Source: CALMFG01 sp963674805 (GTDB taxonomy: Bacteria > Bacillota > Clostridia > Christensenellales > CALMFG01). Taken from it: a DNA stretch of 64,000 bases. Made by a program: the position numbers and the translations under genes. Shown piece after piece: positions 8,319 to 17,017 of the stretch. Under the pieces are notes generated by a model. That model searched no databases. It was not told the DNA's origin and was given only the letters and a program-made list of their open reading frames with translations. The stretch is taken from the NCBI GenBank assembly GCA_963674805.2, contig CAXXNY010000021.1:186001-250000 (forward strand), in the 5' to 3' direction. Each line of letters opens with the position of its first letter. Within the stretch, counting starts at the first letter, position 1.

Positions 8319-9197
8319 CTACACCTTATCCTTTCTTTCTTTACCCAGCAGTCCGGAGGGCTTAAGCAGCAGTGTGAGAATCAGAATGATAAACACAATA
8401 CCGTCCGCCCAGGTTGTTGAGATATACGCTTTTGTAAACGTTTCGACGATACCAATCATAAAACCGCCAAGCATTGCCCCCGGCATGACGCCGATTCCGC
8501 CGAGTACGGCGGCGACAAAAGCTTTTAATCCGGGCATAATTCCCATTGTCGGATAGATCTGAGTGAATGCAATCGAGTATAAGACTCCGCCGAGTGCACC
8601 GAGCGCAGAGCCGATCGCAAAGGTCAGTGTAATAATCCGGTTGACGTTGATGCCCATTAGCACAGAAACTTCTTTATCCTCTGATACGGCACGCATTGCC
8701 TTGCCGGGTTTTGTGTTTTTAATGAACAACTGTAATATGATCATAAACAGTACGGACAAACCGACTGTAATTATCGTAATTGAGTCAATCTTGACCCCGC
8801 CCACCTCAAAAGGCTTCATTGAGATAAGCTCGGGCATTCGCTTCGGTTTGGATTTGAAGATAAGCAGCATAATGTTTTGCAGTAAGAAACTCATTCCGAT
8901 GGCAGTAATTAAAGCAGAAAGCCGAGGTGCTTTCCGTAAAGGCGCATAAGCGACCTTTTCGATAACCATCCCTAAGATAGCGGTTAAAATCATCGCAACT
9001 GGCAGGATAATTAAGAAAGGCAGATTCGTATTTAGAGCCAGAATATAAGCAAAATACGAGCCAAAAACCATGATTTCGCCATGTGCAAAGTTGATCAGCT
9101 TGATGATCCCGTAAACCATTGTATAGCCGATTGCAATAACGGCATAGATACTCCCGATTCTAAGGGCGTTGATCACTTGTTGTAAAAAGAATTCCAA
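8319..9197 (-). CDS. livH: Branched-chain amino acid ABC transporter permease LivH
   Basis: A 292-residue permease pairing with LivM. GSIYAVIAIGYTMVYGI and INFAHGEIMVFGSY are the family signature near the N-terminus, RAVSEDKEVSVLMGIN is the cytoplasmic loop that contacts the ATPase, and KPSGLLG ends the protein. GGGAGGG lies upstream of the ATG. A hairpin with a T-run separates it from livJ, which should lower its expression relative to the binding protein. Confidence 0.94.
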   Translation of the reverse strand: MEFFLQQVINALRIGSIYAVIAIGYTMVYGIIKLINFAHGEIMVFGSYFAYILALNTNLPFLIILPVAMILTAILGMVIEKVAYAPLRKAPRLSALITAIGMSFLLQNIMLLIFKSKPKRMPELISMKPFEVGGVKIDSITIITVGLSVLFMIILQLFIKNTKPGKAMRAVSEDKEVSVLMGINVNRIITLTFAIGSALGALGGVLYSIAFTQIYPTMGIMPGLKAFVAAVLGGIGVMPGAMLGGFMIGIVETFTKAYISTTWADGIVFIILILTLLLKPSGLLGKERKDKV

Positions 9198-9221
9198 TTA
9201 AATTCTCCCTCCCTTATTCTT

Positions 9222-9254
9222 AAAAAAGCACAGCAAAGCGCTGCCTTGCTATGC
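9222..9254 (-). terminator. Attenuator-type hairpin between livJ and livH
   Basis: On the minus strand GCATAGCAA pairs with TTGCTGTGC (one G-T pair, 9-nt loop) and is followed by six T. It lies within a 137-bp gap inside the operon, next to further inverted repeats (9262-9295). Partial termination or mRNA 3' end protection would give more binding protein than permease. Confidence 0.6.
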
Positions 9255-9334
9255 TCCTTTGACTAGCATATAGATATGGCTCAAGCGCCATGCTATCGGC
9301 ACAGCGCTCAAGCGTAATCTTAAAAGATAGCTGA

Positions 9335-10456
9335 TTATTCAGCAGCAACCTTTGAGTACAGCGTTAGCTTGCCATCAACAACTTGGATCATGGCAACGCT
9401 CTTGATCGGGTCTCCGTTTGCATCAAACGAGATATCACCGGTTACGCCTTCGAGAGAAGAAGCAGCCAATGCTTCGATGATCTTGTCAGAATCTGTTGAT
9501 CCGGCAGCTTCAATAGCAGCAGCCATCAGATAAACAGCGTCATAGGACAGTGCGCCCAATGCGTTCGGGGTTTCGCCGAATTTTTCTTCATAAGCAGAGA
9601 TGAAGTTCTGAACAACCGGTGACGGGTCATCAGCAGAATAGTGGTTTGCAAAGTAGAAACCTTCAGCTTCAGCCGCATAGTCGCCCTGGATACCATCCCA
9701 GCCGTCTCCGCCGAGACATACGAAGTCTAATCCCATGTTATCAACCTGAGCCAGGATCGGGCCGACTGTGTCCGGATAATGCGGAACAAACAGTGCATCG
9801 ATGCCTGCAGCATCCAGTTTGGTTAACTGTGTGGAATAGTCTTTGTCTTCAGCAGCGTAAGCTTCTTTAACAACTTCGATGCCTGCAGCGGCCGCAGCGG
9901 TTTCAAAACCGGTTGCAAGACCTTCTGAATAAGCATCGTCTTTGTTGTACAGAACGCCAAGCTTAGTTGCTTCGAGTGTGTTAATAGCGAACTCAGCAGC
10001 TACTTTACCCTGATAGTCGTCTGTGTAGCATGCTCTAAAGAAATTCGGAGCATTTAAGGTAACTTCGGGGTTGGTTGCTGTCGGAGAAAGACAAGGCATA
10101 TTGTCAGCAACAGCCAGGTCTTTGAAACCGAGGGTAACACCAGAATATGTTCCACCAATGATTGCAACGACTTCTTCCTGGTCTCTTAACTTATTATAAG
10201 CGTTAACACCTTCCGTTGCATCGCCCTTGGTGTCATAAGCGATGATTTCGATTTCTTTTCCGTTGATTCCGCCGGCTGCATTGATTTCTTCTGCAGCGAG
10301 TTCGGCAGCTTGTTTAACAGGCACGCCGTGAACAGCAGCAGGACCAGTCGTTCCGGAAAGAACACCAATTTTGATGGTTTTTCCGCCGCCAGCGCCGCAG
10401 GCTGCCATTGACAGTACGAGTGCTAAAACAAGTACAACAGCAATGATTTTCTTCAT
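9335..10456 (-). CDS. livJ: Branched-chain amino acid ABC transporter substrate-binding lipoprotein
   Basis: A 373-residue extracytoplasmic binding protein. The lipoprotein signal is MKKIIAVVLVLALVLSMAAC, with the modified cysteine at about residue 20. The mature part has the Peripla_BP_6 (LivJ) fold: IKIGVLSGTTGPAAVHG, AAELAAEEINAAGGINGKEI, and YDTKGDATEGVNAYNKL. It opens the liv operon behind two promoters. The ligand is inferred from the family and could be another amino acid. Confidence 0.92.
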   Translation of the reverse strand: MKKIIAVVLVLALVLSMAACGAGGGKTIKIGVLSGTTGPAAVHGVPVKQAAELAAEEINAAGGINGKEIEIIAYDTKGDATEGVNAYNKLRDQEEVVAIIGGTYSGVTLGFKDLAVADNMPCLSPTATNPEVTLNAPNFFRACYTDDYQGKVAAEFAINTLEATKLGVLYNKDDAYSEGLATGFETAAAAAGIEVVKEAYAAEDKDYSTQLTKLDAAGIDALFVPHYPDTVGPILAQVDNMGLDFVCLGGDGWDGIQGDYAAEAEGFYFANHYSADDPSPVVQNFISAYEEKFGETPNALGALSYDAVYLMAAAIEAAGSTDSDKIIEALAASSLEGVTGDISFDANGDPIKSVAMIQVVDGKLTLYSKVAAE

Positions 10457-10613
10457 TTAATTATCCTCCTTTAATATAAACATATATATCTAAACCAGCG
10501 AAATATTCGCCGGCTAGTATCTTTTATCCACCAGAGGCCTCAAAAAAGAGCTTTCCGCATTCTTAAGTCTGTCTGATTAGCATCCGCTAATGAATAAAAA
10601 AAGCCATAGAAAA

Positions 10614-10641
10614 TGTATAAACTCTACGACTCCGTTGTCAA
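10614..10641 (-). promoter_or_regulatory. liv operon promoter P1
   Basis: -35 TTGACA (10636-10641), 16-bp spacer, -10 TATACA (10614-10619). Near-consensus and closest to livJ. Confidence 0.75.
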
Positions 10642-10656
10642 CGTATACTTGAAAAG

Positions 10657-10685
10657 AATATAGCATATTCTTTTTTAAAAATCAA
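10657..10685 (-). promoter_or_regulatory. liv operon promoter P2
   Basis: -35 TTGATT (10680-10685), 17-bp spacer, -10 TATATT (10657-10662), about 43 bp upstream of P1. The tandem arrangement suggests a second input, such as a different growth condition. Confidence 0.6.
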
Positions 10686-10803
10686 CTGATTAATTGTTTC
10701 ACAGGGTAAAACAGGCTGTTTAAAACCGCAAATCGTGAATAAAACCTGCCCAACTTGATACAAAACGCAAATAACCATTAAAAAAGGCGATAAGGACGGC
10801 GTG

Positions 10804-10832
10804 TTGCATCAAAAAATCTTATAGTGTAGAAT
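10804..10832 (+). promoter_or_regulatory. Promoter of adenine deaminase
   Basis: -35 TTGCAT (10804-10809), 17-bp spacer, -10 TAGAAT (10827-10832), giving a leader of about 65 nt. Confidence 0.65.
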
Positions 10833-10901
10833 GAATGCAAATATACGCTGAAGCACTGTTATGAATAAGAAAACAGACCGAACGGTTACGGGAGAACAGC
10901 G

Positions 10902-12623
10902 ATGGACACGGGTATTTTGAAAAGAAGAATAGATATGGCGAGCGGCAAACAAAAAGTGGACGCCGTGATTGAAAACGGCAGAATCGTTAATGTCTTTTCG
11001 TATGAGATTATCGAAGGAAACCTTGCAATTGCGGATGGTGTATTTATCGGGATTGGCGATTATGACAGTGACGTCCGGATAGACGCAAAGGGCGCCTATA
11101 TTGTGCCGGGACTGATTGATTCCCATGTGCATATCGAATCTTCGTTTGGAACGCCTTATCAGTTCGCACGGGCGGTGCTTCCGCACGGCACGACCACGGT
11201 GATTGCGGACTGCCACGAGATCGCGAACGTCTGCGGCGTGGACGGCATTCGGTTTATGCTGGATTCTTCGGATAATATCCCGCTGACAGTGTATATGATG
11301 CTGCCGTCATGTGTGCCGGCAAGCGGATTTGAAACGTCCGGTGCAGTGCTGGATGCGGACGCGCTGGCACCGCTGATGACGCACCCGCGTGTGCTGGGGC
11401 TGGGCGAAATGATGAATTATCCGGGTGTCATTGACGGTGATCCGGGCATACTGAAAAAGCTGAAGCTGGCAGCGGATTATGGCCGGCTGGTGGACGGGCA
11501 CGGCCCGGGGCAGACCGGCAAGGGGCTGAACGCCTATGTGATGTCCGGCGTAAAGACCGACCATGAATGCACTAATTATAAAGAAATGCACGAGCGTATT
11601 CAGAACGGGATGTATATCGCGATACGGGAAGGCAGTGCGGCAAAGAACCTGATAAAATTGAAGGAAGGCGTAACGCCGGAAACCGAGCGGCGGTGTATGT
11701 TCTGCACCGACGACCGTCATCCCGGGGATATTGTGGAAGAAGGGCATATCGACAATAATATCCGGGTTGCAATTCAAAACGGGATGCATCCGATTACGGC
11801 TGTCCGGCTGGCGACGCTGAATCCGGCGGAATGTTACGGCATTCAGCACTTAGGTGCGGTTGCACCGGGCTACCGCGCGGATTTTATCATGGTGGATGAC
11901 CTTGAACGATTTAATGTCTTAAAGACTTATATAAATGGAAAGCAGATAACAGACCGCTGGACGGACGACTGCCCGTATCCGGCAGATGCCGCGCAGCGTG
12001 TAAAGGGCGAAGTCAATATCGGTGAAATCACCGAGGAAAGCTTGCGGATTTATCCTAAACGGGCGCAGGCCAGTGTGATTAAGCTGACGCCGCACGAGTT
12101 ATTTACCGAGCACGCAAAGCGTGAGGTGAACACAAAAGACGGATATTTTGTGGTTGATTCCAAGCAGGATATCATCCCGATTTATGTGATGGAACGGCAC
12201 CACGGAACAGGCAACATCGGCAAAGGCCTGATTGAAGGATTCGGGCTGAAAAACGGCGCGATTGCATCCACTGTGGCGCATGACTCGCATAACCTTGTGG
12301 TGGTCGGGGATAATATACCGGACATTCTAACAGCCGTATCTGAGATCAAGCGTATCGGCGGCGGGCTGACGCTGGTGAAAAGCGGCGAAGTGCTGGAAAG
12401 CCTTGCACTGGATATCGCGGGTATCATGTCTAGCGTGCAGCTGGAAGAGATCGCAAAGACGCAGGAAAGCCTGACCGAACGCGCGCATAAAGAGCTGCAG
12501 ATCAGCCGGGACTTCAGCCCGTTCATGACGCTGGCATTTATGGCGCTGACGGTGATACCGGAGCTGAAGCTGACGGACAAAGGATTATTCGATGTCAACG
12601 CGTTTCAACTGACCGAAGTATAA
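10902..12623 (+). CDS. ade: Adenine deaminase
   Basis: Converts adenine to hypoxanthine and ammonia. At 573 residues it matches the Ade family: a metal-dependent hydrolase domain with GLIDSHVHIESS (metal histidines), VIADCHEIANVCG, GLGEMMNYPGV, GHGPG and CTDDRHPGDI, then the C-terminal Ade domain with GTGNIGKGLIEGFGL and TVAHDSHNLVVVG. GGGAGAA precedes the ATG. It is monocistronic. With guaD it implies purine base salvage. Confidence 0.95.
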   Translation: MDTGILKRRIDMASGKQKVDAVIENGRIVNVFSYEIIEGNLAIADGVFIGIGDYDSDVRIDAKGAYIVPGLIDSHVHIESSFGTPYQFARAVLPHGTTTVIADCHEIANVCGVDGIRFMLDSSDNIPLTVYMMLPSCVPASGFETSGAVLDADALAPLMTHPRVLGLGEMMNYPGVIDGDPGILKKLKLAADYGRLVDGHGPGQTGKGLNAYVMSGVKTDHECTNYKEMHERIQNGMYIAIREGSAAKNLIKLKEGVTPETERRCMFCTDDRHPGDIVEEGHIDNNIRVAIQNGMHPITAVRLATLNPAECYGIQHLGAVAPGYRADFIMVDDLERFNVLKTYINGKQITDRWTDDCPYPADAAQRVKGEVNIGEITEESLRIYPKRAQASVIKLTPHELFTEHAKREVNTKDGYFVVDSKQDIIPIYVMERHHGTGNIGKGLIEGFGLKNGAIASTVAHDSHNLVVVGDNIPDILTAVSEIKRIGGGLTLVKSGEVLESLALDIAGIMSSVQLEEIAKTQESLTERAHKELQISRDFSPFMTLAFMALTVIPELKLTDKGLFDVNAFQLTEV

Positions 12624-12625
12624 AA

Positions 12626-12660
12626 AAACAGCCGCTGCGATTAGCAGGGGCTGTTTGATT
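12626..12660. terminator. Terminator between ade and the secreted protein gene
   Basis: AAACAGCC pairs with GGCTGTTT (12626-12633 / 12649-12656), with an inner CTGC/GCAG stem. A- and T-rich flanks make it usable in both directions. Confidence 0.8.
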
Positions 12661-12672
12661 ATTATGTCTAAA

Positions 12673-13374
12673 TTATTCAGCAATTGCATCCGGGCTGATA
12701 AATGAACCGAGCGTGTCGGAAGCCGGAACTGCCTTTTTATTGCCGGAAGGTACGTTGCTCTTAACGATGACGTTATCCAGCTTAACTGTCTGGTTTTCGC
12801 CGTATGTCCCGATCATAAACGGAACCGGCATGTCGTTTGCGGTGACATCGCTTAAGCTTAAGCCTTCCGCAACCAGAACCCCGTCAATTTCCAGATCATA
12901 CGTGTTGGTGTCAAAGTTGACCTTTGAAACCACTCTGACCCATGTGTCTTCGCTGTATGATGCGACCGGCATGAGTTCGTGCGGGCCTCCGTAAGATGCC
13001 AGCACCATACCCTGTGTGAATTGAACCTGCATCGCTTTTGCGGTTGTGCCAAAGCCGATCAATGAGGCGATACCGCCTTCTGTCTTAACCTTGCATGACA
13101 AAGAGATGCGGGTGGCCGCCGGATCAATACCGAATAATGCACCGTGGGTGGTGAAGTTCAGCGCTTCGTTTTCGATTACGAACGACTTCTTCTGCACTTC
13201 CTGCACCTGCGCCGGCATTAACTCAATCAGGCTGTCCGGGAATTCACCGTCGCTGTATGACGAGAAATTCTCGTTATACAATTGGAAAGTCTGTGCGCTT
13301 GCGTTTACTGCGAACAGTGAAAAAACCAACACCATCACAGCAGTTAAAAGCATTACTTTTCTTACATGTTTCAT
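12673..13374 (-). CDS. Secreted protein with LamG-like beta-sandwich features
   Basis: A 233-residue exported protein. The signal peptide (KHVRKVMLLTAVMVLVFSLF, cleavage after NASA at about residue 27) has no lipobox. The mature part alternates short strands: YNENFSSYSDGEFPDSL, ISLSCKVKTEGGIA, and WVRVVSKVNFDTNTYDLEID resemble laminin-G/concanavalin-like jelly-roll domains that bind sugars. No catalytic residues are evident. It has its own promoter and terminator. The fold is inferred by eye; the function is unknown. Confidence 0.7.
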   Translation of the reverse strand: MKHVRKVMLLTAVMVLVFSLFAVNASAQTFQLYNENFSSYSDGEFPDSLIELMPAQVQEVQKKSFVIENEALNFTTHGALFGIDPAATRISLSCKVKTEGGIASLIGFGTTAKAMQVQFTQGMVLASYGGPHELMPVASYSEDTWVRVVSKVNFDTNTYDLEIDGVLVAEGLSLSDVTANDMPVPFMIGTYGENQTVKLDNVIVKSNVPSGNKKAVPASDTLGSFISPDAIAE

Positions 13375-13680
13375 TTTCTGACCCCTTTCTTTTTTTACAA
13401 CTTATACGAATAATATCAAGCTTATTCTACCATCTGTATAATATTCTCGCAACTGGAAAATATTCGTGCCGAAAAATTCCAATTTATCTAAATTTTCAGT
13501 ATTGTATAATGCGCCGGGTATAGTGTGACTAGCGTGAGCTGGTTTCATGCATTGGTGCGGTGCTGGCGAGCGTAATTGTGAATTTGTTGGTTGGGTATTA
13601 CCAGTAGCATTTACATCATTATACATATAATGTTTTTTTTATGGGGATTATTGTGTTAAAATAAAAATAAAAGGATTTTT
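13375..13680. other. Intergenic region before the accessory island
   Basis: 306 bp. The left part holds the promoter of the secreted-protein gene. From about 13,480 the composition becomes AT-rich. No tRNA fragment or obvious attachment repeat was seen. Confidence 0.5.
13424..13452 (-). promoter_or_regulatory. Promoter of the secreted protein gene
   Basis: -35 TTGCGA (13447-13452), 17-bp spacer, -10 TAGAAT (13424-13429) on the minus strand. Confidence 0.6.
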
Positions 13681-13887
13681 ATGGCGACTATTAATCTTTA
13701 TAAAATTGATATTGATAAGTATGATGAATTCATTGAAGAAGTCCAGAAAAAGTTCATCGAAAAAGGTATAGATGAAATTACTTTAGTGGATGAAGACGGT
13801 GAAGGATTTAATTTCTATTTCCAACTTTATTATAATGAGGACGATTTACTTGATGAAGTAAATTGTGACCTTGCCCCACAGAATTGA
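13681..13887 (+). pseudogene. 5' part of a gene interrupted by the IS3-family element
   Basis: Starts at ATG 13681 after AAAAGGA. The first 61 codons encode an acidic, apparently cytosolic sequence (INLYKIDIDKYDEFIEEVQ); the last few residues and the stop come from the IS end, which begins at 13866. I do not recognise the family. If the IS and one target copy are removed, the frame runs without a stop into the ORF right of the IS, for a total of 317 residues. The gene could therefore have been split by the insertion, although the two halves look like different protein types. Confidence 0.55.
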
Positions 13888-13942
13888 ACAAATTGAAAGT
13901 GAGGATTTGCAGCTGGTATAATAAATCACGAGGTGAAGAAAG

Positions 13943-14221
13943 ATGGCAAAGAGGAATTATACAGCTGAGCAAATTATCAGCAAACTACGAGAGGTAGAAG
14001 TAAAAATCAGCCAAGGAATCAAAGTAGCTGAAGCTGTGCGCAGCATAGAGGTGAGCGAGCAAACCTACTATCGGTGGCGAAGTGAATATGGTGGTATGCG
14101 GACCAGCCAGGCAAAGAAACTGAAGGAACTTGAAAAAGAGAATATTCGGCTCAAAAAGCTTGTAGCGGATTTATCCCTTGATAATGCAATTTTAAAAGAA
14201 GTATCACGGGGAAACTTCTGA
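13943..14221 (+). CDS. IS3-family transposase OrfA
   Basis: A 92-residue DNA-binding subunit. The HTH is KRNYTAEQIISKLREVEV through VSEQTYYRWRSEYGG (residues about 3-52), followed by a leucine-zipper-like helix (LKELEKENIRLKKLVADLSL). GAGGTGAAG precedes the ATG. The frame ends at TGA 14219-14221, just after the slippery site that yields the OrfAB transposase. Confidence 0.92.
   Translation: MAKRNYTAEQIISKLREVEVKISQGIKVAEAVRSIEVSEQTYYRWRSEYGGMRTSQAKKLKELEKENIRLKKLVADLSLDNAILKEVSRGNF
14191..14197 (+). other. Programmed -1 frameshift site TTTAAAA
   Basis: Heptamer T TTA AAA in the orfA frame matches the X XXY YYZ rule for tandem tRNA slippage. A -1 shift enters the orfB frame, which is open from 14185 to 15084. 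A GC-rich stretch (AGCCCTGCC...GGGCAGCAG, 14221-14243) about 24 nt downstream may form the stimulating hairpin. Confidence 0.75.
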
Positions 14222-15084
14222 GCCCTGCCAAACGCAGGGCAGCAGTAGAGTGTATCATTACGCAGTTTCCTACAACCAAAGCGCATGCATGCCAGTTAGT
14301 CGGCCAATATCGAAGCACACAGCATTATCAACCGAAACGATTACCGGATGAAGATGACTTAACAGCTAGAATTATTGAATTAGCCTGTAAGTATGGACGA
14401 TATGGATATCGGCGCATTACTGCGCTATTAAACGTAGAAGGCTATCCAATTAATCACAAGCGTGTAGAGCGAATATGGCGGGAGCAAGGGCCCAAAGTGC
14501 CCCAAAAGCAGAAGAAACGAGGAAGACTGTGGCTAAACGAAGGATCATGCATTAGATTAAAGCCGGAATACCCAAACCATGTATGGAGCTATGACTTGGT
14601 GTTCGACAAGACAACGGACTGCAAATCATTCAAGGTGTTAAATATTATTGACGAATATACACGGGAATGCTTATGTACATATGCTGCAAGACAGATCCGT
14701 TGGGCTGAAGTTCAGGAATGTTTGGCGGAAAACTTTTGCTTAAGAGGATTGCCCGAGTATATCAGATCGGATAATGGTAGTGAATTTACAGCAAAGAACC
14801 TAAGAGATTGGCTACAGAGATTAGAAGTAACAACGACATATATCGAACCCGGAAGTCCCTGGGAGAATGGATATATTGAATCATTTAATGGGAAAATGAG
14901 AGACGAATTGCTTAATGGTGAAATCTTTGATACGATGCAAGAAGCGAAAATCCTGATTGAACAATGGCGGAAGGAATACAACACAATCCGGCCGCATAGC
15001 TCATTGGGATACCGACCTCCGGTACCGGAGGTCATTATTCCAAAAGAATATCAAGTCTGCAAAAAATCACTTTCAAGTGTGTAG
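14197..15084 (+). CDS. IS3-family transposase OrfB (produced as OrfAB fusion)
   Basis: Catalytic part of the DDE transposase, about 295 residues, read by -1 shifting from orfA. An HTH_21-type N-terminal part (YGYRRITALLN, residues 60-75) precedes the integrase core. Catalytic residues are visible: D in VWSYDLVFDK, D in YIRSDNGSEF, E in NGYIESFNGKMRDE. The end has the usual IRPHSSLGYRPP. An internal ATG at 14497 would omit the HTH and is probably not the true start. Confidence 0.9.
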   Translation, partial: RSITGKLLSPAKRRAAVECIITQFPTTKAHACQLVGQYRSTQHYQPKRLPDEDDLTARIIELACKYGRYGYRRITALLNVEGYPINHKRVERIWREQGPKVPQKQKKRGRLWLNEGSCIRLKPEYPNHVWSYDLVFDKTTDCKSFKVLNIIDEYTRECLCTYAARQIRWAEVQECLAENFCLRGLPEYIRSDNGSEFTAKNLRDWLQRLEVTTTYIEPGSPWENGYIESFNGKMRDELLNGEIFDTMQEAKILIEQWRKEYNTIRPHSSLGYRPPVPEVIIPKEYQVCKKSLSSV

Positions 15085-15090
15085 TAAAAC

Positions 15091-15876
15091 TTGGGGCAGG
15101 TCAATTTGGATATTGACCCAGCGTGGTTGACGTTTTATTTAAGTGATTTTTCATCGAGTCAAAGTTTTCAATTGAGTTTAACGATTGAAAATTTGGATAT
15201 AAACGAAATTATAACTTCTGACAGTGTAACGATAAACGTGAATTCGATATATGATTTGGATTTGTATTCCAGCACTGAAAATCGCTATAAATATGAAACC
15301 ATGGAAGAATGGCTGACACCGGAGTGGCAATGTATCGAGGATTGGATTCGCTTGTCAAATGATTGCCTTGATGAATTTAGTTGGGATGGCGAGAACCTTT
15401 ATTCTATGAAGGGCTATCAAGAGCAGGATAATCTATCAAAATCACAGGTCACTTATGGACAGATTTATGCCTTGATGCATACATTGGCGGATGATTATGG
15501 CGTTGAATATGTATCAGCAACGTTTAGTGCAAGTTCAGATGAAGAGCATTATCAGCGCATAAAATACCCATCAGATGTACTTTCATCTAAATCTGGTAAT
15601 TGTATTGAATTATCTTTAGCACTGGCAACGGCGTTGCAAGCGTTAGATATGAATAATGCAATTGTTTTATCGCCAGGACATGCGCAACTGGCTGTGGAGA
15701 CATGGGAGGATAGCGGAAATTACTTTTTAGTTGAATCAACAGCTTTAACAGCTGCGAAAAATTTTGATCATACCGCAATCAATAGCATATACATCGTGTA
15801 TTTGGATCATGAGGAGTGGGAAACGTTTTTGAGTGAAGAAGGAACTACGGCAATCCTGATGGATTTGACAGATTGA
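15091..15876 (+). pseudogene. Transglutaminase-like protein, 5'-truncated at the IS end
   Basis: The open frame begins with a TTG inside the IS right end, so the native N-terminus is missing; host sequence starts at 15104. Residues about 5-50 look like a beta-rich (Ig-like) domain (SFQLSLTIENLDINEI). A transglutaminase-type core follows, with SGNCIELSLALATALQALDM (candidate cysteine in NCIE) and LSPGHAQLAVETW (candidate histidine), then a conserved acidic position. This would be a surface-associated cysteine hydrolase or crosslinker. It may be the 3' part of the gene at 13681. Confidence 0.6.
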
Positions 15877-16076
15877 TGAACAAAAAATAAGCATAGTGAT
15901 AGCGGGTAATGTGATGAAAGAAAAGTCCTACTGGAATATCTAATATCTGTTACTCGTTTTTTTATTCCAGGCATATGAAAAGCCAAAGAAATTTATTTCT
16001 ACCTATATTCGATAGCTAACATATTGTGTAATAAATGTTAAATCGATATAATGATTTTGACAGGGGGGCAAACAAT

Positions 16077-16772
16077 TTGAATGATTTTTCATTTGGCAAT
16101 AAACTATATGAACTAAGGATTAAATCAGGGCTCTCTCAAACTGAATTGGCTGATAGGTTGGGGTTGACCAAAAAAGCCGTTTCGAAATGGTAAAACGGAA
16201 ATGCAAAACCCAATGTAGATGTGCTAAAAAAGATATCTGTTTTGTTTGATGTTTCGATGGAAGAACTTTTTGAGCTATATCAGGGCAATGCTAATAAAAA
16301 CATCACAAAGATTGTGATTACCGGCGGACCGTGTGCAGGCAAATCAACCGCAATGAGTTGGATACAAAACGCGATTTTTCAGAGAGGCTATACGGTTCTA
16401 TTTGTTCCGGAAACAGCGACAGAGCTCATTACAGGCGGTGTAGCACCATGGACATGTGGAACAAATACGGATTACCAAAAATGTCAGATGGCATTGCAGA
16501 TTAAAAAAGAAGAACTTTTTGAATAAGCGGCAAAGACGATGGAAGCCGAAAATATTTTGATTGTCTGTGACCGAGGGGCTTTGGACAACAAAGCATATAT
16601 GTCAGATCTAGAGTTTTAAACTGTTTTAAGAAGTTTGGATAAAAATGAAGTCGTCTTAAGAGACCATTATGATGCGGTGTTTCATCTGGTCACCGCGGCA
16701 AAAGGGGCGGTGGCATTCTACACGACTGCAAATAATGATGCACGAACAGAGACCGTGGATGAAATGATTTAG
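16077..16772 (+). pseudogene. HTH plus AAA-type NTPase gene with internal stop codons
   Basis: From a TTG start after AGGGGGG, one frame reads as an XRE-type HTH (YELRIKSGLSQTELADRLG, then VSKW) followed by an AAA_28-like NTPase with P-loop VITGGPCAGKST, then VPETATELITGGVAPW, LIVCDRGALDNKAYM and FHLVTAAKGA. In-frame stops interrupt it at 16191 (TAA), 16524 (TAA), 16617 (TAA) and 16770 (TAG), with no frameshift. From family memory the second and third TAA fall at glutamine positions (CAA to TAA), and the first in the KW-x-NG turn. The C-terminus beyond 16772 is gone. Intact relatives are about 200-250 residues. Confidence 0.75.
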
Positions 16773-17017
16773 GGTTTAATAATTTATTGCGGTAGCATGT
16801 AAAAATTTTGGTAAGTATGTTGTGTAAAAAGTAAAATTTTAGGAGAATTAATTTTGTTTATTATCTGCTAGCTTCTTTCAATATTTAATACACGGGAGTG
16901 TGTTAAAATTTCGGACAGTATGATAAGAAAAATGAATGGGTAGCACAATATTTGATGCTTTTTATTGTATTATCAAATTGTTGTTTTGGTTTAATAATGA
17001 ATAAGATATATTACAAC

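Larger units (their letters stand above)
10457..10901. other. Divergent intergenic region between livJ and ade
   Basis: About 445 bp without a gene. It holds two liv promoters, one ade promoter and an approximately 150-nt livJ leader with two small hairpins: ATTAGC-ggat-GCTAAT (minus-strand reading, near 10578-10593) and CCGGCGA...TCGCTGG (near 10497-10515). No T-box signature (AGGGTGGNACCGCG) and no purine riboswitch core are visible. Confidence 0.6.
13866..15103 (+). mobile_element. IS3-family insertion sequence (IS407-like), 1238 bp
   Basis: The ends are imperfect inverted repeats: left TGACCTTGCCCCA, right (complement) TGACCTGCCCCA, the pattern of the IS407 subgroup. Flanks are ATTG (13862-13865) and ATTT (15104-15107), an imperfect 4-bp target duplication as expected for that subgroup. 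It carries orfA and orfB in -1 phase with a slippery heptamer, and both reading frames look intact, so the copy may be active. It is AT-rich and fits the mobile character of the surrounding island. Confidence 0.9.

Noticed and set aside
10457..10613. T-box or amino acid riboswitch in the livJ leader
   Set aside because: The leader is about 150 nt and lacks the conserved T-box antiterminator sequence; the two hairpins are small.
10809..11216. 135-codon minus-strand ORF at the ade start
   Set aside because: Antisense to the adenine deaminase N-terminus, no ribosome binding site, composition typical of a shadow frame.
13480..13680. Copy of the tRNA-Arg 3' end as left attachment site
   Set aside because: The sequence was compared by eye with the T-arm and acceptor region and no match longer than a few bases was found.
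16191..16619. TAA read as glutamine (alternative genetic code)
   Set aside because: Genes on both sides use TAA as normal stop codons, and the gene also lacks its C-terminus. Decay is the simpler explanation.
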